This document shows positions 28,759 through 37,945 of a DNA stretch of 64,000 nt, in pieces. The first letter of the stretch is position 1, and each line of letters opens with the position of its first letter. This DNA comes from Anaerocolumna chitinilytica. GTDB taxonomy: Bacteria > Bacillota > Clostridia > Lachnospirales > Lachnospiraceae. The stretch spans positions 3,969,501 to 4,033,500 of the forward strand of contig NZ_AP023368.1 of the NCBI RefSeq assembly GCF_014218355.1, written 5' to 3'. The position numbers were made by a program, and so were the translations under genes. Under the pieces are notes generated by a model. It was not told the origin of the DNA and ran no database searches. It was given only the letters and a program-made list of their open reading frames with translations.

Positions 28759-30261
28759 ATGAATAAAAACTACGAGAAATTATGTGAATATATTGAGAAG
28801 ATAATATCCTTTCGTCAGGCTTTAACCTTATTCGAATGGGATAATGAAACTTTGGCACCGGAAGCTGCCTCTGAAAATACCGCAAAGGCTATCGGTGTTA
28901 TCTCCGGTGAGTATTTTAAAGCTATGATTAATGATGAAGTAAAGGAGCTGCTTTTGGAGCTTACCAGTACTGAAAATAGTGAATTAGACTTTAATCAAAA
29001 AGCCATTGTAAAGAATATGAAGAAATCCTATGATCAAATGGAAACCATTCCTCCTGCGGAGTACCGGGCATATAATGAATTAATTGCAAAAGCGCCGGGT
29101 ATTTGGGCAAAGGCAAAGCAAAATAAATCTTTTGAAGAATTTGCTCCGACTCTTGAAGAAATTATAGAATATCAGAAGAAATTTGCAGGTTACCGTAGAA
29201 AAGACGGTCAAAAGATTTATGATATACTTCTGGATGATTATGAAGAAGGCTTTTCGATGGAAAAACTGGATACATTCTTTAACGAAGTAAAAGCTTCCCT
29301 GGTACCCTTACTTCAAAAGGTTACTGCCAAAAAGGACTTGATTGATAAATCTTATAACTATCAGAATTTTGATAAAGACAGACAGATGGTCTTTGCAAAA
29401 TTCATCAGCTCTTATGTCGGATTTGATTTTACAAAAGGTGTTCTGGCTGAAAGTGCCCATCCTTTTACTACTAACCTTCATAATAAAGATGTTAGAATAA
29501 CCACTCATCTTTATCCGGATAATTTGGAAAGTTCCATTTTTTCCGTTATACATGAAAGTGGGCATGGTATCTATGAAATGAATATTGATGATGCGATTAC
29601 CCTTACTCCCGTTGGAGGAGGCAGTTCCATGGGAATTCATGAATCCCAGTCTCGCTTCTTTGAAAATATGCTGGGCAGAAGCAAAGCCTTCTGGGTTCCG
29701 GTATATCCTAAATTAGTAGAATATTTTCCTGAGCAATTAAGTGATATCTCTCTGGATCAATTTGTTGCCGGAATCAATAAATCAGAATTAAGCCTAATCC
29801 GTACGGAAGCTGATGAATTATCCTATTCTCTTCATATTATAATTCGTTATGAAATTGAAAAGATGATTTTTGAAGGAAATGCGAAAGTAAAAGATCTCCC
29901 TGCTATCTGGAATCAAAAATATAAAGAATATCTAGGCATTGAGCCTTCTAATGATGCTGAGGGTATTCTTCAGGATATTCACTGGTCCTGCGGCAACTTC
30001 GGATATTTTCCTTCCTATGCATTAGGAAGTGCTATCGCAGCACAAATCTATCATTATATGGAAAAGAAACTTCCGGTAGAGGAATATTTAAAAGAAGGAA
30101 ACCTTATTCCTGTTGTAGAATTCCTGAAAGAACACATTCATAAGTATGGTGCTACCAAAAATACTTCTGAACTTTTACAAGACATGATGCAGGAAGACTT
30201 AAACGCAAATTATTACGTGTCCTATCTGACTGATAAATATACAAAGTTATATCAGCTTTAA
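28759..30261 (+). CDS. M32-family metallocarboxypeptidase
   Basis: The 500-residue, largely helical cytoplasmic enzyme has the zinc motif HESGH at residues 265-269, the third-ligand helix GIHESQSRFFENM some 25-30 residues later, and the family motif IRTEADELSY. M32 enzymes (thermostable carboxypeptidase Taq type) remove C-terminal residues with broad specificity and need Zn2+ or Co2+. The length is normal. AAAGGAG lies a few bases before the ATG. It stands alone, and a degenerate tandem repeat begins over its last codons. Confidence 0.93.
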   Translation: MNKNYEKLCEYIEKIISFRQALTLFEWDNETLAPEAASENTAKAIGVISGEYFKAMINDEVKELLLELTSTENSELDFNQKAIVKNMKKSYDQMETIPPAEYRAYNELIAKAPGIWAKAKQNKSFEEFAPTLEEIIEYQKKFAGYRRKDGQKIYDILLDDYEEGFSMEKLDTFFNEVKASLVPLLQKVTAKKDLIDKSYNYQNFDKDRQMVFAKFISSYVGFDFTKGVLAESAHPFTTNLHNKDVRITTHLYPDNLESSIFSVIHESGHGIYEMNIDDAITLTPVGGGSSMGIHESQSRFFENMLGRSKAFWVPVYPKLVEYFPEQLSDISLDQFVAGINKSELSLIRTEADELSYSLHIIIRYEIEKMIFEGNAKVKDLPAIWNQKYKEYLGIEPSNDAEGILQDIHWSCGNFGYFPSYALGSAIAAQIYHYMEKKLPVEEYLKEGNLIPVVEFLKEHIHKYGATKNTSELLQDMMQEDLNANYYVSYLTDKYTKLYQL

Positions 30262-30323
30262 TATATCCGCTTAAAATATCAGCTTTAATATTATATCGCT
30301 TTAATATTATATCCGCATTAAAC
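30249..30323 (+). repeat. Degenerate tandem repeat at the 3' end of the M32 gene
   Basis: About five copies of a 13-17 nt unit resembling ATATCAGCTTTAAT run in tandem. The first copy contains the final codons and stop of the carboxypeptidase gene. Confidence 0.55.
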
Positions 30324-30349
30324 ATAAATATGAGCACAAATACTGAAGT

Positions 30350-30387
30350 ACCGGTTATACGTTTTAATATATAACCGGTGCTTTTAT
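30350..30387 (+). terminator. Terminator after the M32 gene
   Basis: ACCGGTTATA (30350-30359) pairs with TATAACCGGT (30370-30379), followed by GCTTTTATTT. Confidence 0.75.
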
Positions 30388-30392
30388 TTAAG

Positions 30393-30460
30393 CTTACATC
30401 TGTCCTGATGCAGTGATAAAAGCAGCAATTTTACCACTGTACATCGTTCTTACATCTGTC
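30393..30460 (+). repeat. 12-bp direct repeats flanking a hairpin upstream of argH
   Basis: CTTACATCTGTC occurs at 30393-30404 and 30449-30460. Between them an imperfect hairpin (CAGTG-TAAAA with TTTTA-CACTG, 30411-30439) is present. It lies upstream of the argH promoter, so it could be a regulator site; no function is shown. Confidence 0.35.
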
Positions 30461-30488
30461 TTTTGAATAAAAATCTATCATCTTATTC

Positions 30489-30517
30489 TTGTATATTTAT
30501 AAATTATATTGTATAAT
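30489..30517 (+). promoter_or_regulatory. Promoter of argH
   Basis: TTGTAT (30489-30494) and TATAAT (30512-30517) are separated by 17 nt. Confidence 0.65.
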
Positions 30518-30569
30518 TAGTTAATTTCAGTGATTAAACTATAAGTTAACGAAAGAACGAGGTAATCAA

Positions 30570-31946
30570 ATGAAGCTTTGGGGCGGACGTTTTACGAAAG
30601 AAACCAATGAATTAGTCCATAATTTTAATGCTTCCTTATCCTTTGACAGAAAGTTCTACCAGGAAGACATTGAAGGCAGTATTGCTCACGTAACTATGCT
30701 AGCTGAACAAGGAATAATAGAAAAGGATGAATCCAGCTTATTAATAAAGGAATTAAATCAGATTAAGGCAGAGCTGGCAGAAGGAGCCCTGATACTCGAT
30801 GAAAGGAAAGAGGATATCCACAGCTTTGTGGAATCAGTTCTTATTGAGAGGACCGGTGACATCGGTAAAAAGCTTCATACCGGCAGAAGCCGTAACGATC
30901 AGGTGGCTCTTGATATGAAGCTCTATACCCGAAAAGAAATATTAAACGTGATGGAACTGTTAAAAGACCTGGAGTTCCTTCTATTAAAACTTATGAAGGA
31001 ACACCTTGATACCTTTATGCCGGGCTTTACCCATCTGCAGAAAGCACAGCCGGTCACTCTCTCCCACCATATAGGGGCATATTTTGAGATGTTTAAAAGA
31101 GATTACGAAAGATTGAGAGATTCACTCGAAAGGCTGAATTATTCACCTCTAGGAGCAGGTGCCTTAGCTGGTACTACTTATCCTCTTGACAGGGAGTATA
31201 CAGCAAGCCTCCTTTCCTTCAAGGGAGCTACGGTTAACAGTATGGATTCTGTCTCCGACAGGGATTACCTATTGGAGAGCTTAAGCGCCTTTTCCATTAT
31301 CATGATGCACTTAAGCCGCTTCTGTGAAGAGATCATTATCTGGAATACCAATGAATATCAGTTTGTGGAACTGGATGATGCCTATTCCACCGGCAGCAGC
31401 ATTATGCCTCAGAAGAAGAATCCTGATATCGCAGAATTAATCAGAGGAAAGACAGGACGTGTGTATGGTTCGTTGGTTTCTCTTCTTACTACTATGAAAG
31501 GCCTTCCCCTTGCTTATAATAAGGATATGCAAGAGGATAAAGAGCTAACCTTTGATGCCATTGATACGGTTAAGGGATGCCTCAAGCTCTTTACGGATAT
31601 GCTTGCTACAACTACCTTTCAGAAAGAGAAAATGGCAGCCAGTGCCAAAGGAGGTTTTACCAATGCTACAGATGCTGCTGATTATCTGGTAAACCACGGA
31701 GTTCCTTTTCGGGATGCCCACGGAATCATCGGACAATTAGTAATCCTATGCCTAAAAAAAGGTACGGCCCTTGATGATTTAACTCTGACGGAATTTAAAG
31801 AGGCTTCTCCTGTATTTGAAGCCGACATATATGATGCTATTTCCTTAAAGTCCTGTGTGGAAAAACGGAATACCAAGGGTGCCCCCGGTTCTGAGGCAAT
31901 GCAGCAGTCCATCATAAATAGTGAAAAATGGTTAATGAATTTGTAA
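30570..31946 (+). CDS. argH: Argininosuccinate lyase
   Basis: The 458-residue homotetrameric enzyme splits argininosuccinate into arginine and fumarate. It shows the N-terminal KLWGGRFTKETNELVHNFNAS, the TGRSRNDQVALD active-site region and the fumarase-superfamily signature GSSIMPQKKNPD. The length is normal. It stands alone; no argG or other arginine gene is in the window, which is less common than an argGH pair. The ribosome site before the ATG is a modest GAGGTAAT. Confidence 0.95.
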   Translation: MKLWGGRFTKETNELVHNFNASLSFDRKFYQEDIEGSIAHVTMLAEQGIIEKDESSLLIKELNQIKAELAEGALILDERKEDIHSFVESVLIERTGDIGKKLHTGRSRNDQVALDMKLYTRKEILNVMELLKDLEFLLLKLMKEHLDTFMPGFTHLQKAQPVTLSHHIGAYFEMFKRDYERLRDSLERLNYSPLGAGALAGTTYPLDREYTASLLSFKGATVNSMDSVSDRDYLLESLSAFSIIMMHLSRFCEEIIIWNTNEYQFVELDDAYSTGSSIMPQKKNPDIAELIRGKTGRVYGSLVSLLTTMKGLPLAYNKDMQEDKELTFDAIDTVKGCLKLFTDMLATTTFQKEKMAASAKGGFTNATDAADYLVNHGVPFRDAHGIIGQLVILCLKKGTALDDLTLTEFKEASPVFEADIYDAISLKSCVEKRNTKGAPGSEAMQQSIINSEKWLMNL

Positions 31947-31973
31947 ATTGAAACAAATTGATTTATAAGCATA

Positions 31974-32009
31974 CAAGGGCAGAACCTGCGAAGTCAGGCT
32001 CAGCCCTTG
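31974..32009. terminator. Hairpin between argH and the MacB-like ABC genes
   Basis: CAAGGGC (31974-31980) pairs with GCCCTTG (32003-32009), with an inner CCTG/CAGG stem. It sits between convergent genes and has no strong T run on either side. Confidence 0.5.
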
Positions 32010-32039
32010 ATATTGTTAGGAGATATCAATATTTATTCA

Positions 32040-32705
32040 TTAATATAAAACACCGTCATTCATTGTTAAAATCTGACTACAATGTTGTGCTATAGCTTGG
32101 TCATGTGTAACAATAATAATTGTCTTTCCAGTTTCATTAATTCTGTGAAATATATCCATTAATGCCATACTATTCTTTGAATCCAACGCACCAGTTGGTT
32201 CATCAGATAAAATAATTTCGGCATCCATTGCCAATGCTCTTGCAATAGCTACCCTTTGCCTCTGACCTCCTGATAACATTGTAGGATAAACTTTACCTTT
32301 ATCAGCAATACCTAGCAGGTCCAAGAGTTCTCTAACTGTTTCGCTTCTTTGTTTTTTGCTTTTTTTTGCATATATCATTGGTAATTCTATATTCTGATCA
32401 ACCCTGTGTCGTTCCATCAATGCAAAATCCTGCAAAATAAATCCGAATTGACTATTTCGAATTTTTGCTTTTTCTTTTAATGAATAAGATGCAATATCTT
32501 TATCATTTAATAGATATTGGCCATTGGTTGGTGTATCAATACATCCTAAAATATTCAAAAGGGTAGATTTTCCCGATCCAGACGGGCCCATTATACCGAG
32601 CATCTCCCCCTTTTCTACCTTTAGCTGTATATTTTCAAGTGCCTTAGTCTCAAACCCTTTCTCTTTATAGACCTTAGATATATTTTTTAATTCTATCTGA
32701 CTCAT
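32040..32705 (-). CDS. MacB/LolD-type ABC transporter ATPase
   Basis: The 221-residue ATPase has Walker A GPSGSGKST near residues 39-47, the LSGGQRQR signature, Walker B IILSDEPTGALD, the H-loop VTHDQ, and the tight length typical of ATPases serving FtsX-like permeases. It is the third gene of an operon after two permease genes and overlaps the second by ATGA. Such systems move peptides or lipoproteins or transmit force; antimicrobial peptide resistance is the usual role in Firmicutes, and that is inference here. Confidence 0.88.
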   Translation of the reverse strand: MSQIELKNISKVYKEKGFETKALENIQLKVEKGEMLGIMGPSGSGKSTLLNILGCIDTPTNGQYLLNDKDIASYSLKEKAKIRNSQFGFILQDFALMERHRVDQNIELPMIYAKKSKKQRSETVRELLDLLGIADKGKVYPTMLSGGQRQRVAIARALAMDAEIILSDEPTGALDSKNSMALMDIFHRINETGKTIIIVTHDQAIAQHCSQILTMNDGVLY

Positions 32706-33904
32706 ATCGTACTCCTCCGAATCATAACCATAATACTTTGTGAATAAATTTTTATTATTGGATATACCATAATCAATGCACCCAATAGTGTACTCAACCC
32801 AAAAGTTATGAATGAAGATACATTTATACCATAGATCGCAAAATTCATAATATTAGCTCCTATAATAAGTACAGCAACTTGTATCCCTACTCTTAATATA
32901 ATTTCTGATTCACTGGCACCACAGAGAAGGTGAACCGAAAACTCCGACATATACTCTGTAATAAATTGAATTAGATTTCCCATAAGTCCAATAACAGACA
33001 TAAGTAATATAATCATACACAATAAACTATTAAATAAAACCTTCTCAATGATATCAGCCTGGATATATTCCATTTGCCTATCGAAGCTTTTAAGTTTTAA
33101 ACCATATAAACCCAATTCATCTGATTTTTTCATAATATCCGTTATTTGGCTCTTATCATTTGTAATATAATATGTAGAAAAAAAATTAAAAGAAAAGGCA
33201 AGAGAACTATTATATGTAACCTGATATGGTGTAATAAAATATCCATCTAAGACGATTGTCTCATCACCACGATTCGGGGCAATGTAATAACTTCCTTGTT
33301 TTAAAAATCCTAGAACCTTATAGTTTATTCCTCTAGAATCTTGAATAATTTCATATTTTTTTGTATATCTTTGAAATGCAGAACCTAATATAACCGGAAT
33401 AATTTTATCATTCAAATTATAATTTGCAAACTTCTTGGCTATTTCATTTTTATCTATATCACCTTGAAGGTGAAAAACCTCAATAAAATTAGGTGAAATA
33501 CTGACACAGTTTAATTGTCTTAAACCATTGTAGCTACTTTGTTCGATACCTCTTGGAGCATTAAAATTATGGTTAACCGAAATTGTCATAGAGGTATTAG
33601 CAACATAGCTAACCACCTTAGGTCTACTTTGTGCATACTCATTTAATTCTTTCATCATAGGAAAATATCGGGTATCGTTAATAAGTTGGTTAAATCGAAA
33701 ATCTTCTGTTGCATTATCTAACATATAGATTTGATTTTCTTCTGTCATCTCTGCTATCGTATTTTCAACCCTCTTATAATCCCATAAGGCATGTAGTATA
33801 TATGTTGCTAAGCATACTACAATAATAAACTGCAAGAGAGTCCCTGTAAATTTTAAAAAGTGTTTTTTAAAATCGAAAAGAAAGAACCTAATCTGAACTA
33901 ACAT
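32702..33904 (-). CDS. FtsX-like permease (second of a pair)
   Basis: The 400-residue membrane protein has an N-terminal helix (residues about 10-32), a large extracytoplasmic region (about 35-275), and three C-terminal helices separated by the short charged FtsX-type loop. The layout matches MacB-type permeases, though sequence similarity is weak. It begins 4 nt after the first permease gene with GAGGT as ribosome site. It probably forms a heterodimeric membrane unit with that neighbour. Confidence 0.75.
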   Translation of the reverse strand: MLVQIRFFLFDFKKHFLKFTGTLLQFIIVVCLATYILHALWDYKRVENTIAEMTEENQIYMLDNATEDFRFNQLINDTRYFPMMKELNEYAQSRPKVVSYVANTSMTISVNHNFNAPRGIEQSSYNGLRQLNCVSISPNFIEVFHLQGDIDKNEIAKKFANYNLNDKIIPVILGSAFQRYTKKYEIIQDSRGINYKVLGFLKQGSYYIAPNRGDETIVLDGYFITPYQVTYNSSLAFSFNFFSTYYITNDKSQITDIMKKSDELGLYGLKLKSFDRQMEYIQADIIEKVLFNSLLCMIILLMSVIGLMGNLIQFITEYMSEFSVHLLCGASESEIILRVGIQVAVLIIGANIMNFAIYGINVSSFITFGLSTLLGALIMVYPIIKIYSQSIMVMIRRSTI

Positions 33905-33908
33905 TGAT

Positions 33909-35003
33909 TTACCTCACATTTTCAATAATTCGTCTCTTCCTGTAAATTCCTAAAATCGTCAGAAGTATCAGAAGCCCCTCAACCAACAACATAAAAAATG
34001 CAAGACTTACTATCCTAATATCGATTTTTTCTCCAAACAATAAATAAACTGTGGGTATCGCTTGCAATTTAGAGGAAAAGTGGACAATGAGAAATGCCGG
34101 CAGCATTCCTAACAGATAACTGGAACCTATTAAAGCAATATATTGTTTTACAATTAGTAAATAAATCTGCCTATCTGTAGCTCCAAGCATTTTTCTAATA
34201 CCGATTTCCTTTTTTCTCGCGTATATCCAAACGGTTGTGGCTGAGAAGGAATTAATCAGTACAAGACTTCCTCCAATAAATACAATAGCTATCATTTGCA
34301 TAGAATTTGTCATTAGATTAGAAAATTTAGAAGCATGCTTGCTTAAGCCTTTACTAAAATCAACATTAATATTATTATCTATATTTTCAACATATGCTCC
34401 AAGTTTTTCAAAATCACTTATGCTTGATAATCCCGTGTCAAGGATATATGTACCGATAGATGATGTATCCTTTAATTTTTGAGCAGCTAAATTTATGTAG
34501 TATAATGTTTCATCAGCGGAATCACCTACCTGACCTTTAAAAACACCTATGACCTCATACTCTTCATTATTATGTAAATAGTATAATGTACCATTTCTAT
34601 TGGTACAGTCACTAACAATATCTTCAGAAACGATAATTGTATTCGTGTGGTCGACAAAATCTTTTTCATTGAAAGCTCTGCCTGAAACTAGTGGCAATTT
34701 GAATCTTTCATCTTCTGAATAAAGAATTCCAATTCCGGCTGTATAAGAATATTGTTTTGCAAATATACAGGTATTATCCATGTTCCTTAGGTATGTAACT
34801 AGATCATTTATCGTTGGAACATTATAGTCCTCGTACTCCAATGATCTTAATACCCCAATAGCGTAATCTTCAGATAAACCTTCACAAGCTTTTTTATCTG
34901 AAAATTGAAACTTCACAATTGCAGCACTGGCAAGAGTAAGCAAGCATGCAGCAATTGAAAAAATTAATATAAGCAATTTTGATCGATAGAAAAATGATTT
35001 CAT
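33909..35003 (-). CDS. FtsX-like permease with MacB-type periplasmic core
   Basis: The 364-residue permease starts with a helix (about 7-29), followed by an extracytoplasmic core with the MacB-like LVSGRAFNEKDFVDH and EYEVIGVFKG elements. Three C-terminal helices carry the FtsX signature ARKKEIGIRKMLGATDRQIY near residues 265-285. It is the first gene of a three-gene operon behind a palindromic promoter. AAGGAG precedes the ATG. The exported molecule is unknown. Confidence 0.85.
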   Translation of the reverse strand: MKSFFYRSKLLILIFSIAACLLTLASAAIVKFQFSDKKACEGLSEDYAIGVLRSLEYEDYNVPTINDLVTYLRNMDNTCIFAKQYSYTAGIGILYSEDERFKLPLVSGRAFNEKDFVDHTNTIIVSEDIVSDCTNRNGTLYYLHNNEEYEVIGVFKGQVGDSADETLYYINLAAQKLKDTSSIGTYILDTGLSSISDFEKLGAYVENIDNNINVDFSKGLSKHASKFSNLMTNSMQMIAIVFIGGSLVLINSFSATTVWIYARKKEIGIRKMLGATDRQIYLLIVKQYIALIGSSYLLGMLPAFLIVHFSSKLQAIPTVYLLFGEKIDIRIVSLAFFMLLVEGLLILLTILGIYRKRRIIENVR

Positions 35004-35022
35004 TACTATCTCCTTGAAAAAT

Positions 35023-35053
35023 CAGTACCGACTAGATAAACTAATCGGTACTG
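35023..35053 (-). promoter_or_regulatory. Leader hairpin of the MacB-like operon
   Basis: CAGTACCGA (35023-35031) and TCGGTACTG (35045-35053) form a 9-bp inverted repeat with a 13-nt spacer, ending about 10 nt before the ribosome site of the first permease gene. It has no T tract. Confidence 0.5.
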
Positions 35054-35155
35054 TACTGATTTCTATCTATTGGTAACCCCTGCCATAAGAACACTTAGCA
35101 GAAAATTTTAGTTAATTAATAAAAATGTCCCCCATTATAAACCTGCATGTCTTTT

Positions 35156-35199
35156 ACTAGTACAATAGTCATTATATTATATACTATTGTACTAGTCAA
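35156..35199 (-). promoter_or_regulatory. Operator-promoter of the MacB-like ABC operon
   Basis: Minus-strand TTGACT (35194-35199) and TATAAT (35171-35176) are exactly 17 nt apart. A perfect 14-bp inverted repeat, ACTAGTACAATAGT (35156-35169) / ACTATTGTACTAGT (35183-35196), brackets the -10 box and overlaps the -35. This is the geometry of a repressor site, with GntR/YtrA-like TAGTAC half-sites. No regulator gene lies next to it. Confidence 0.75.
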
Positions 35200-35344
35200 T
35201 AAAATTTTTACCATTTTTAGTTATATTTTGCTATTTTATTTCATAATAGAGTATGGTTGTCTGCCTTTGCGTAAAGAGGAAAGACTGTCATCCAAACTGT
35301 TCTTGGCAAAAGACATGTATTTAGTTACTCATTTAAAGACAGAA

Positions 35345-35375
35345 AAAAAGGGGCGTGATTAAAACCACACCCTTC
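35345..35375 (-). terminator. Terminator of the sdpR-sdpI operon
   Basis: On the minus strand GGGTGTGGTTTTAATCACGCCC folds into a hairpin followed by seven T. Confidence 0.75.
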
Positions 35376-35392
35376 TTTTTCTTTTAATTTTA

Positions 35393-36025
35393 CTATTTAT
35401 GATCTTTCCTGTAAATAAGATAGGAATACCCATTTACTGCAATAATCCCTGCCAATAGAAATCCAAAAACAAAATTACTGTATATTCTTTCATTAATTAC
35501 TCCGGTAGGTAGCATTAGAATTCCTGATATCATAAATATATATCCGCCTGCTTTATGTGTCTTACGCCAAACATTGTCATCGGATAAGGCCCAGGGATTT
35601 TTAATACCTACAAAATAATTATTTTTTATTTTAGGAAGATAATTTCCAATTATCATAAAGAGTATTCCCATACCTACCGGCATCAGCAGCTTCATATTAA
35701 GATTCATCTTTAATGAGGTAACAACTGTCACCCAAGTGAAAAAAATACACAGTACAACCACTGCCCCACTGATAATACTATAAGTTTTTGGATCATAGTT
35801 TTTCTTTCTAGGGTCTATATATTTTAATACATAAAATAAAACATAAAATATTGCCGGCATTGCCCCGATTAAGAACATATACTTTTTGTCAGCATAGCCA
35901 TTGATTTCAAAATTACTATCCCAATGTATCGGAACAGTCTGCGGAAGCTTTTTATAAACAAGTAAAATACCTATATACGAAAAGATAACAGCCACCCACA
36001 ATATAATACCTGCTTTTTTACTCAT
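35393..36025 (-). CDS. sdpI: SdpI-like membrane protein (immunity/signal protein)
   Basis: The membrane protein of about 210 residues has six predicted helices. It shows the SdpI/DUF1648 region LPQTVPIHWDSNFEINGYADK near residues 27-47 and the SdpI C-terminal motif VGIKNPWALSDDNVWRKTHK. In Bacillus subtilis SdpI gives immunity to the SdpC toxin and sequesters the repressor SdpR at the membrane. Here the gene overlaps an SdpR-like gene (ATGAGTAA), the same pairing. No toxin gene is visible, so it may protect against a foreign killing factor or have been recruited as a sensor for the linked ABC transporter. Confidence 0.88.
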   Translation of the reverse strand: MSKKAGIILWVAVIFSYIGILLVYKKLPQTVPIHWDSNFEINGYADKKYMFLIGAMPAIFYVLFYVLKYIDPRKKNYDPKTYSIISGAVVVLCIFFTWVTVVTSLKMNLNMKLLMPVGMGILFMIIGNYLPKIKNNYFVGIKNPWALSDDNVWRKTHKAGGYIFMISGILMLPTGVINERIYSNFVFGFLLAGIIAVNGYSYLIYRKDHK

Positions 36026-36338
36026 CCTGATTCTCTCCTTGCCCATTCTGGTGCTTTAAATCTTTTTCTTCTATTTCCTCATCATTCTTTGTAATATCAA
36101 AAAACCACCGGACTACATCCTGGAATACCGTTGTATTTAACGTATATACAATATTTTGTCCCTTACGTTCATCGTTGATTAAGTCCGCATTCTTTAGAAT
36201 CGATAAATGATGACTTATAGAAGGTTTGCTGATATTAAAATAGTCTGCTATTTCACCTGCATTCATATCTTTCTTAGACAGTAATTCTAAGATTTTACGC
36301 CTGGTGGAGTCGGATAAAGCTTTGAATACATCGTTCAT
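36018..36338 (-). CDS. sdpR: SdpR-like ArsR-family autorepressor
   Basis: The winged-helix protein of about 106 residues has MNDVFKALSDSTRRKILELL followed by the recognition helix region FNISKPSISHHLSILKNADL. There are no metal-binding cysteines, as in SdpR rather than metal-sensing ArsR. I choose the second of two adjacent ATGs because AAGGAGG is then 5 nt upstream. It lies between an ABC permease gene (13 nt upstream) and sdpI (overlapping). The palindrome at 38677-38712 in front of the operon is its probable operator. Confidence 0.85.
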   Translation of the reverse strand: MNDVFKALSDSTRRKILELLSKKDMNAGEIADYFNISKPSISHHLSILKNADLINDERKGQNIVYTLNTTVFQDVVRWFFDITKNDEEIEEKDLKHQNGQGENQDE

Positions 36339-36351
36339 CATAACCTCCTTA

Positions 36352-37923
36352 CTATAAGTTTTGAAACTGCTTCCTTCCATTTTTCATAATATTAAGAGAA
36401 AAAATTACGCTTAATACTGCAAGAATTCCTGCACCCATCAATGGTGCCACTGTACCGTTAACAGAAGGCAGTAAAGCCCTGACAACTGTCGGTAACATTG
36501 CTGCTGCAATGCCGGTAAACATAGTTGCCAGTACTGCCATACTCTGTTTGACAACCGTAATCTCTGAACTCCAATCAAGTTTTGGTAGAAGCAGATTAAA
36601 AAACAAACCACTTATGGAAATATAGAAACCCATACTGATTCCAACGATTAAAAGACATAAGGTTTCTAAAGGTTTAAGGTCAAAACGAACTGCCAGCATG
36701 AAAGCATCAATGATAACCAATGGTAAAATCATAATCAGATTCACCGCAATCTTACTTCCGAGTATCATTTTATAGGATACCGGCAAAGACTTCATAATCC
36801 AAAGATTCTTACCCTCCAAAGAGATGGAACTGGCACTGATACAAGTAGTTGCCACACAAAAAGCCATTAATTCCGGTAAAAACTGTCTGATCATTCCCAC
36901 TGCATCAGGTATCTTAAAAAATTTCTGTAAAACATCCGCTGGTAAAACCAGCAAAGCTAAACTAAAAACTGTCAGAAGAACCATACCAAATCCGGTATTG
37001 ACCACATAATTCACCGATGAAAAATATCTTTTCATCTCTTTTGTATATAAAGCGTAGAACGCTGAACCTGTCTGAATCTTTAATGCTTTGACTTTTCTGT
37101 TGATATTTTTTCGATTTAAGGCATTATTAAGAGCCACAAACCGTCTGGCTATCAGCTCCAGAAATATACCAAGGCTTAAGGCTGATATTAGTAGATAGAG
37201 TACTATTGCTGTAATCTCTTTTCCCCATACAGCTCTCCTATAGAGAATCGCCAGCGGATAGAGCTTTGTAAGCGTGTTTAAGCTGCCTGCTCCGCCCATA
37301 TATGGAATTGCCATAAAGACAAGCAAAATAATAAATATTAAAATAATGCTGATTATCTTACTGCTCCGGAATCGGGAAGCTAAAAAAGCAGTCAGCACTC
37401 CTATAATCGCAGCCAAAGTCACTGGTACCAACGGCAGCAGAAGTACACCAGCAAAATTAAACAATAACGCTATGATATCCCATCCTGCTATAAGACTATA
37501 GGAAATCCCCGTCGGTATCATAATAATGATGGCTGCCGGAAGATTAATAAGATATAAAAGCAGTAATCTGCCTGCAACAACTGTACTGAACTTCAAGGGC
37601 AGTGAAAGCAGAAAGTCGAAATCCTTAAAACCGAATAAAACTCCTCCGACCTTGTATATAGTAGTAAAAAACATGGCTACAGAAGCAATCGCTACTGCCA
37701 GCTCAGGCAACATCTCAATTTTTCCGATACTCTTTAATACATTACCTATCCCATAACTGTACATAAAGGATACAAAGCATAGAAACAGTGTAAAGACCAA
37801 AAGAATTATTTTTGTAATGGGATTTCCGGCTGTTTTTTGCTTTCCTTTCTTACGAAAGGGCAGGTCAAATACCGTCGGAAACTGAATCTTTAATAAACGT
37901 ATTAACATCGTCCATCCTTTCAT
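36352..37923 (-). CDS. Large ABC-type permease of the SdpRI-linked transporter
   Basis: The polytopic membrane protein of about 523 residues has roughly a dozen hydrophobic segments and is soluble only in short loops (for example around residues 255-300, with NRKNINRKVKALKIQTG). The length and the central YTKEMKRYFSSVNYVVNTG stretch resemble the putative ABC exporters found next to a single ATPase gene in Clostridia. The start is the ATG preceded by GGAGG with 5-nt spacing, four codons inside the longest frame. It lies 22 nt after the ATPase gene. The substrate is unknown; the link to SdpI suggests a peptide. Confidence 0.8.
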   Translation of the reverse strand: MKGWTMLIRLLKIQFPTVFDLPFRKKGKQKTAGNPITKIILLVFTLFLCFVSFMYSYGIGNVLKSIGKIEMLPELAVAIASVAMFFTTIYKVGGVLFGFKDFDFLLSLPLKFSTVVAGRLLLLYLINLPAAIIIMIPTGISYSLIAGWDIIALLFNFAGVLLLPLVPVTLAAIIGVLTAFLASRFRSSKIISIILIFIILLVFMAIPYMGGAGSLNTLTKLYPLAILYRRAVWGKEITAIVLYLLISALSLGIFLELIARRFVALNNALNRKNINRKVKALKIQTGSAFYALYTKEMKRYFSSVNYVVNTGFGMVLLTVFSLALLVLPADVLQKFFKIPDAVGMIRQFLPELMAFCVATTCISASSISLEGKNLWIMKSLPVSYKMILGSKIAVNLIMILPLVIIDAFMLAVRFDLKPLETLCLLIVGISMGFYISISGLFFNLLLPKLDWSSEITVVKQSMAVLATMFTGIAAAMLPTVVRALLPSVNGTVAPLMGAGILAVLSVIFSLNIMKNGRKQFQNL

Positions 37924-37945
37924 ATTAGCCTCCATAACCCTTCTC

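Noticed and set aside
30393..30460. An arginine T-box or riboswitch before argH
   Set aside because: No T-box consensus, specifier or terminator is present; only a direct repeat and a weak hairpin.
35147..35362. A plus-strand frame of 71 residues with a hydrophobic start
   Set aside because: It begins next to the palindromic operator of the divergent operon, lacks a ribosome site, and the composition looks like translated AT-rich DNA.
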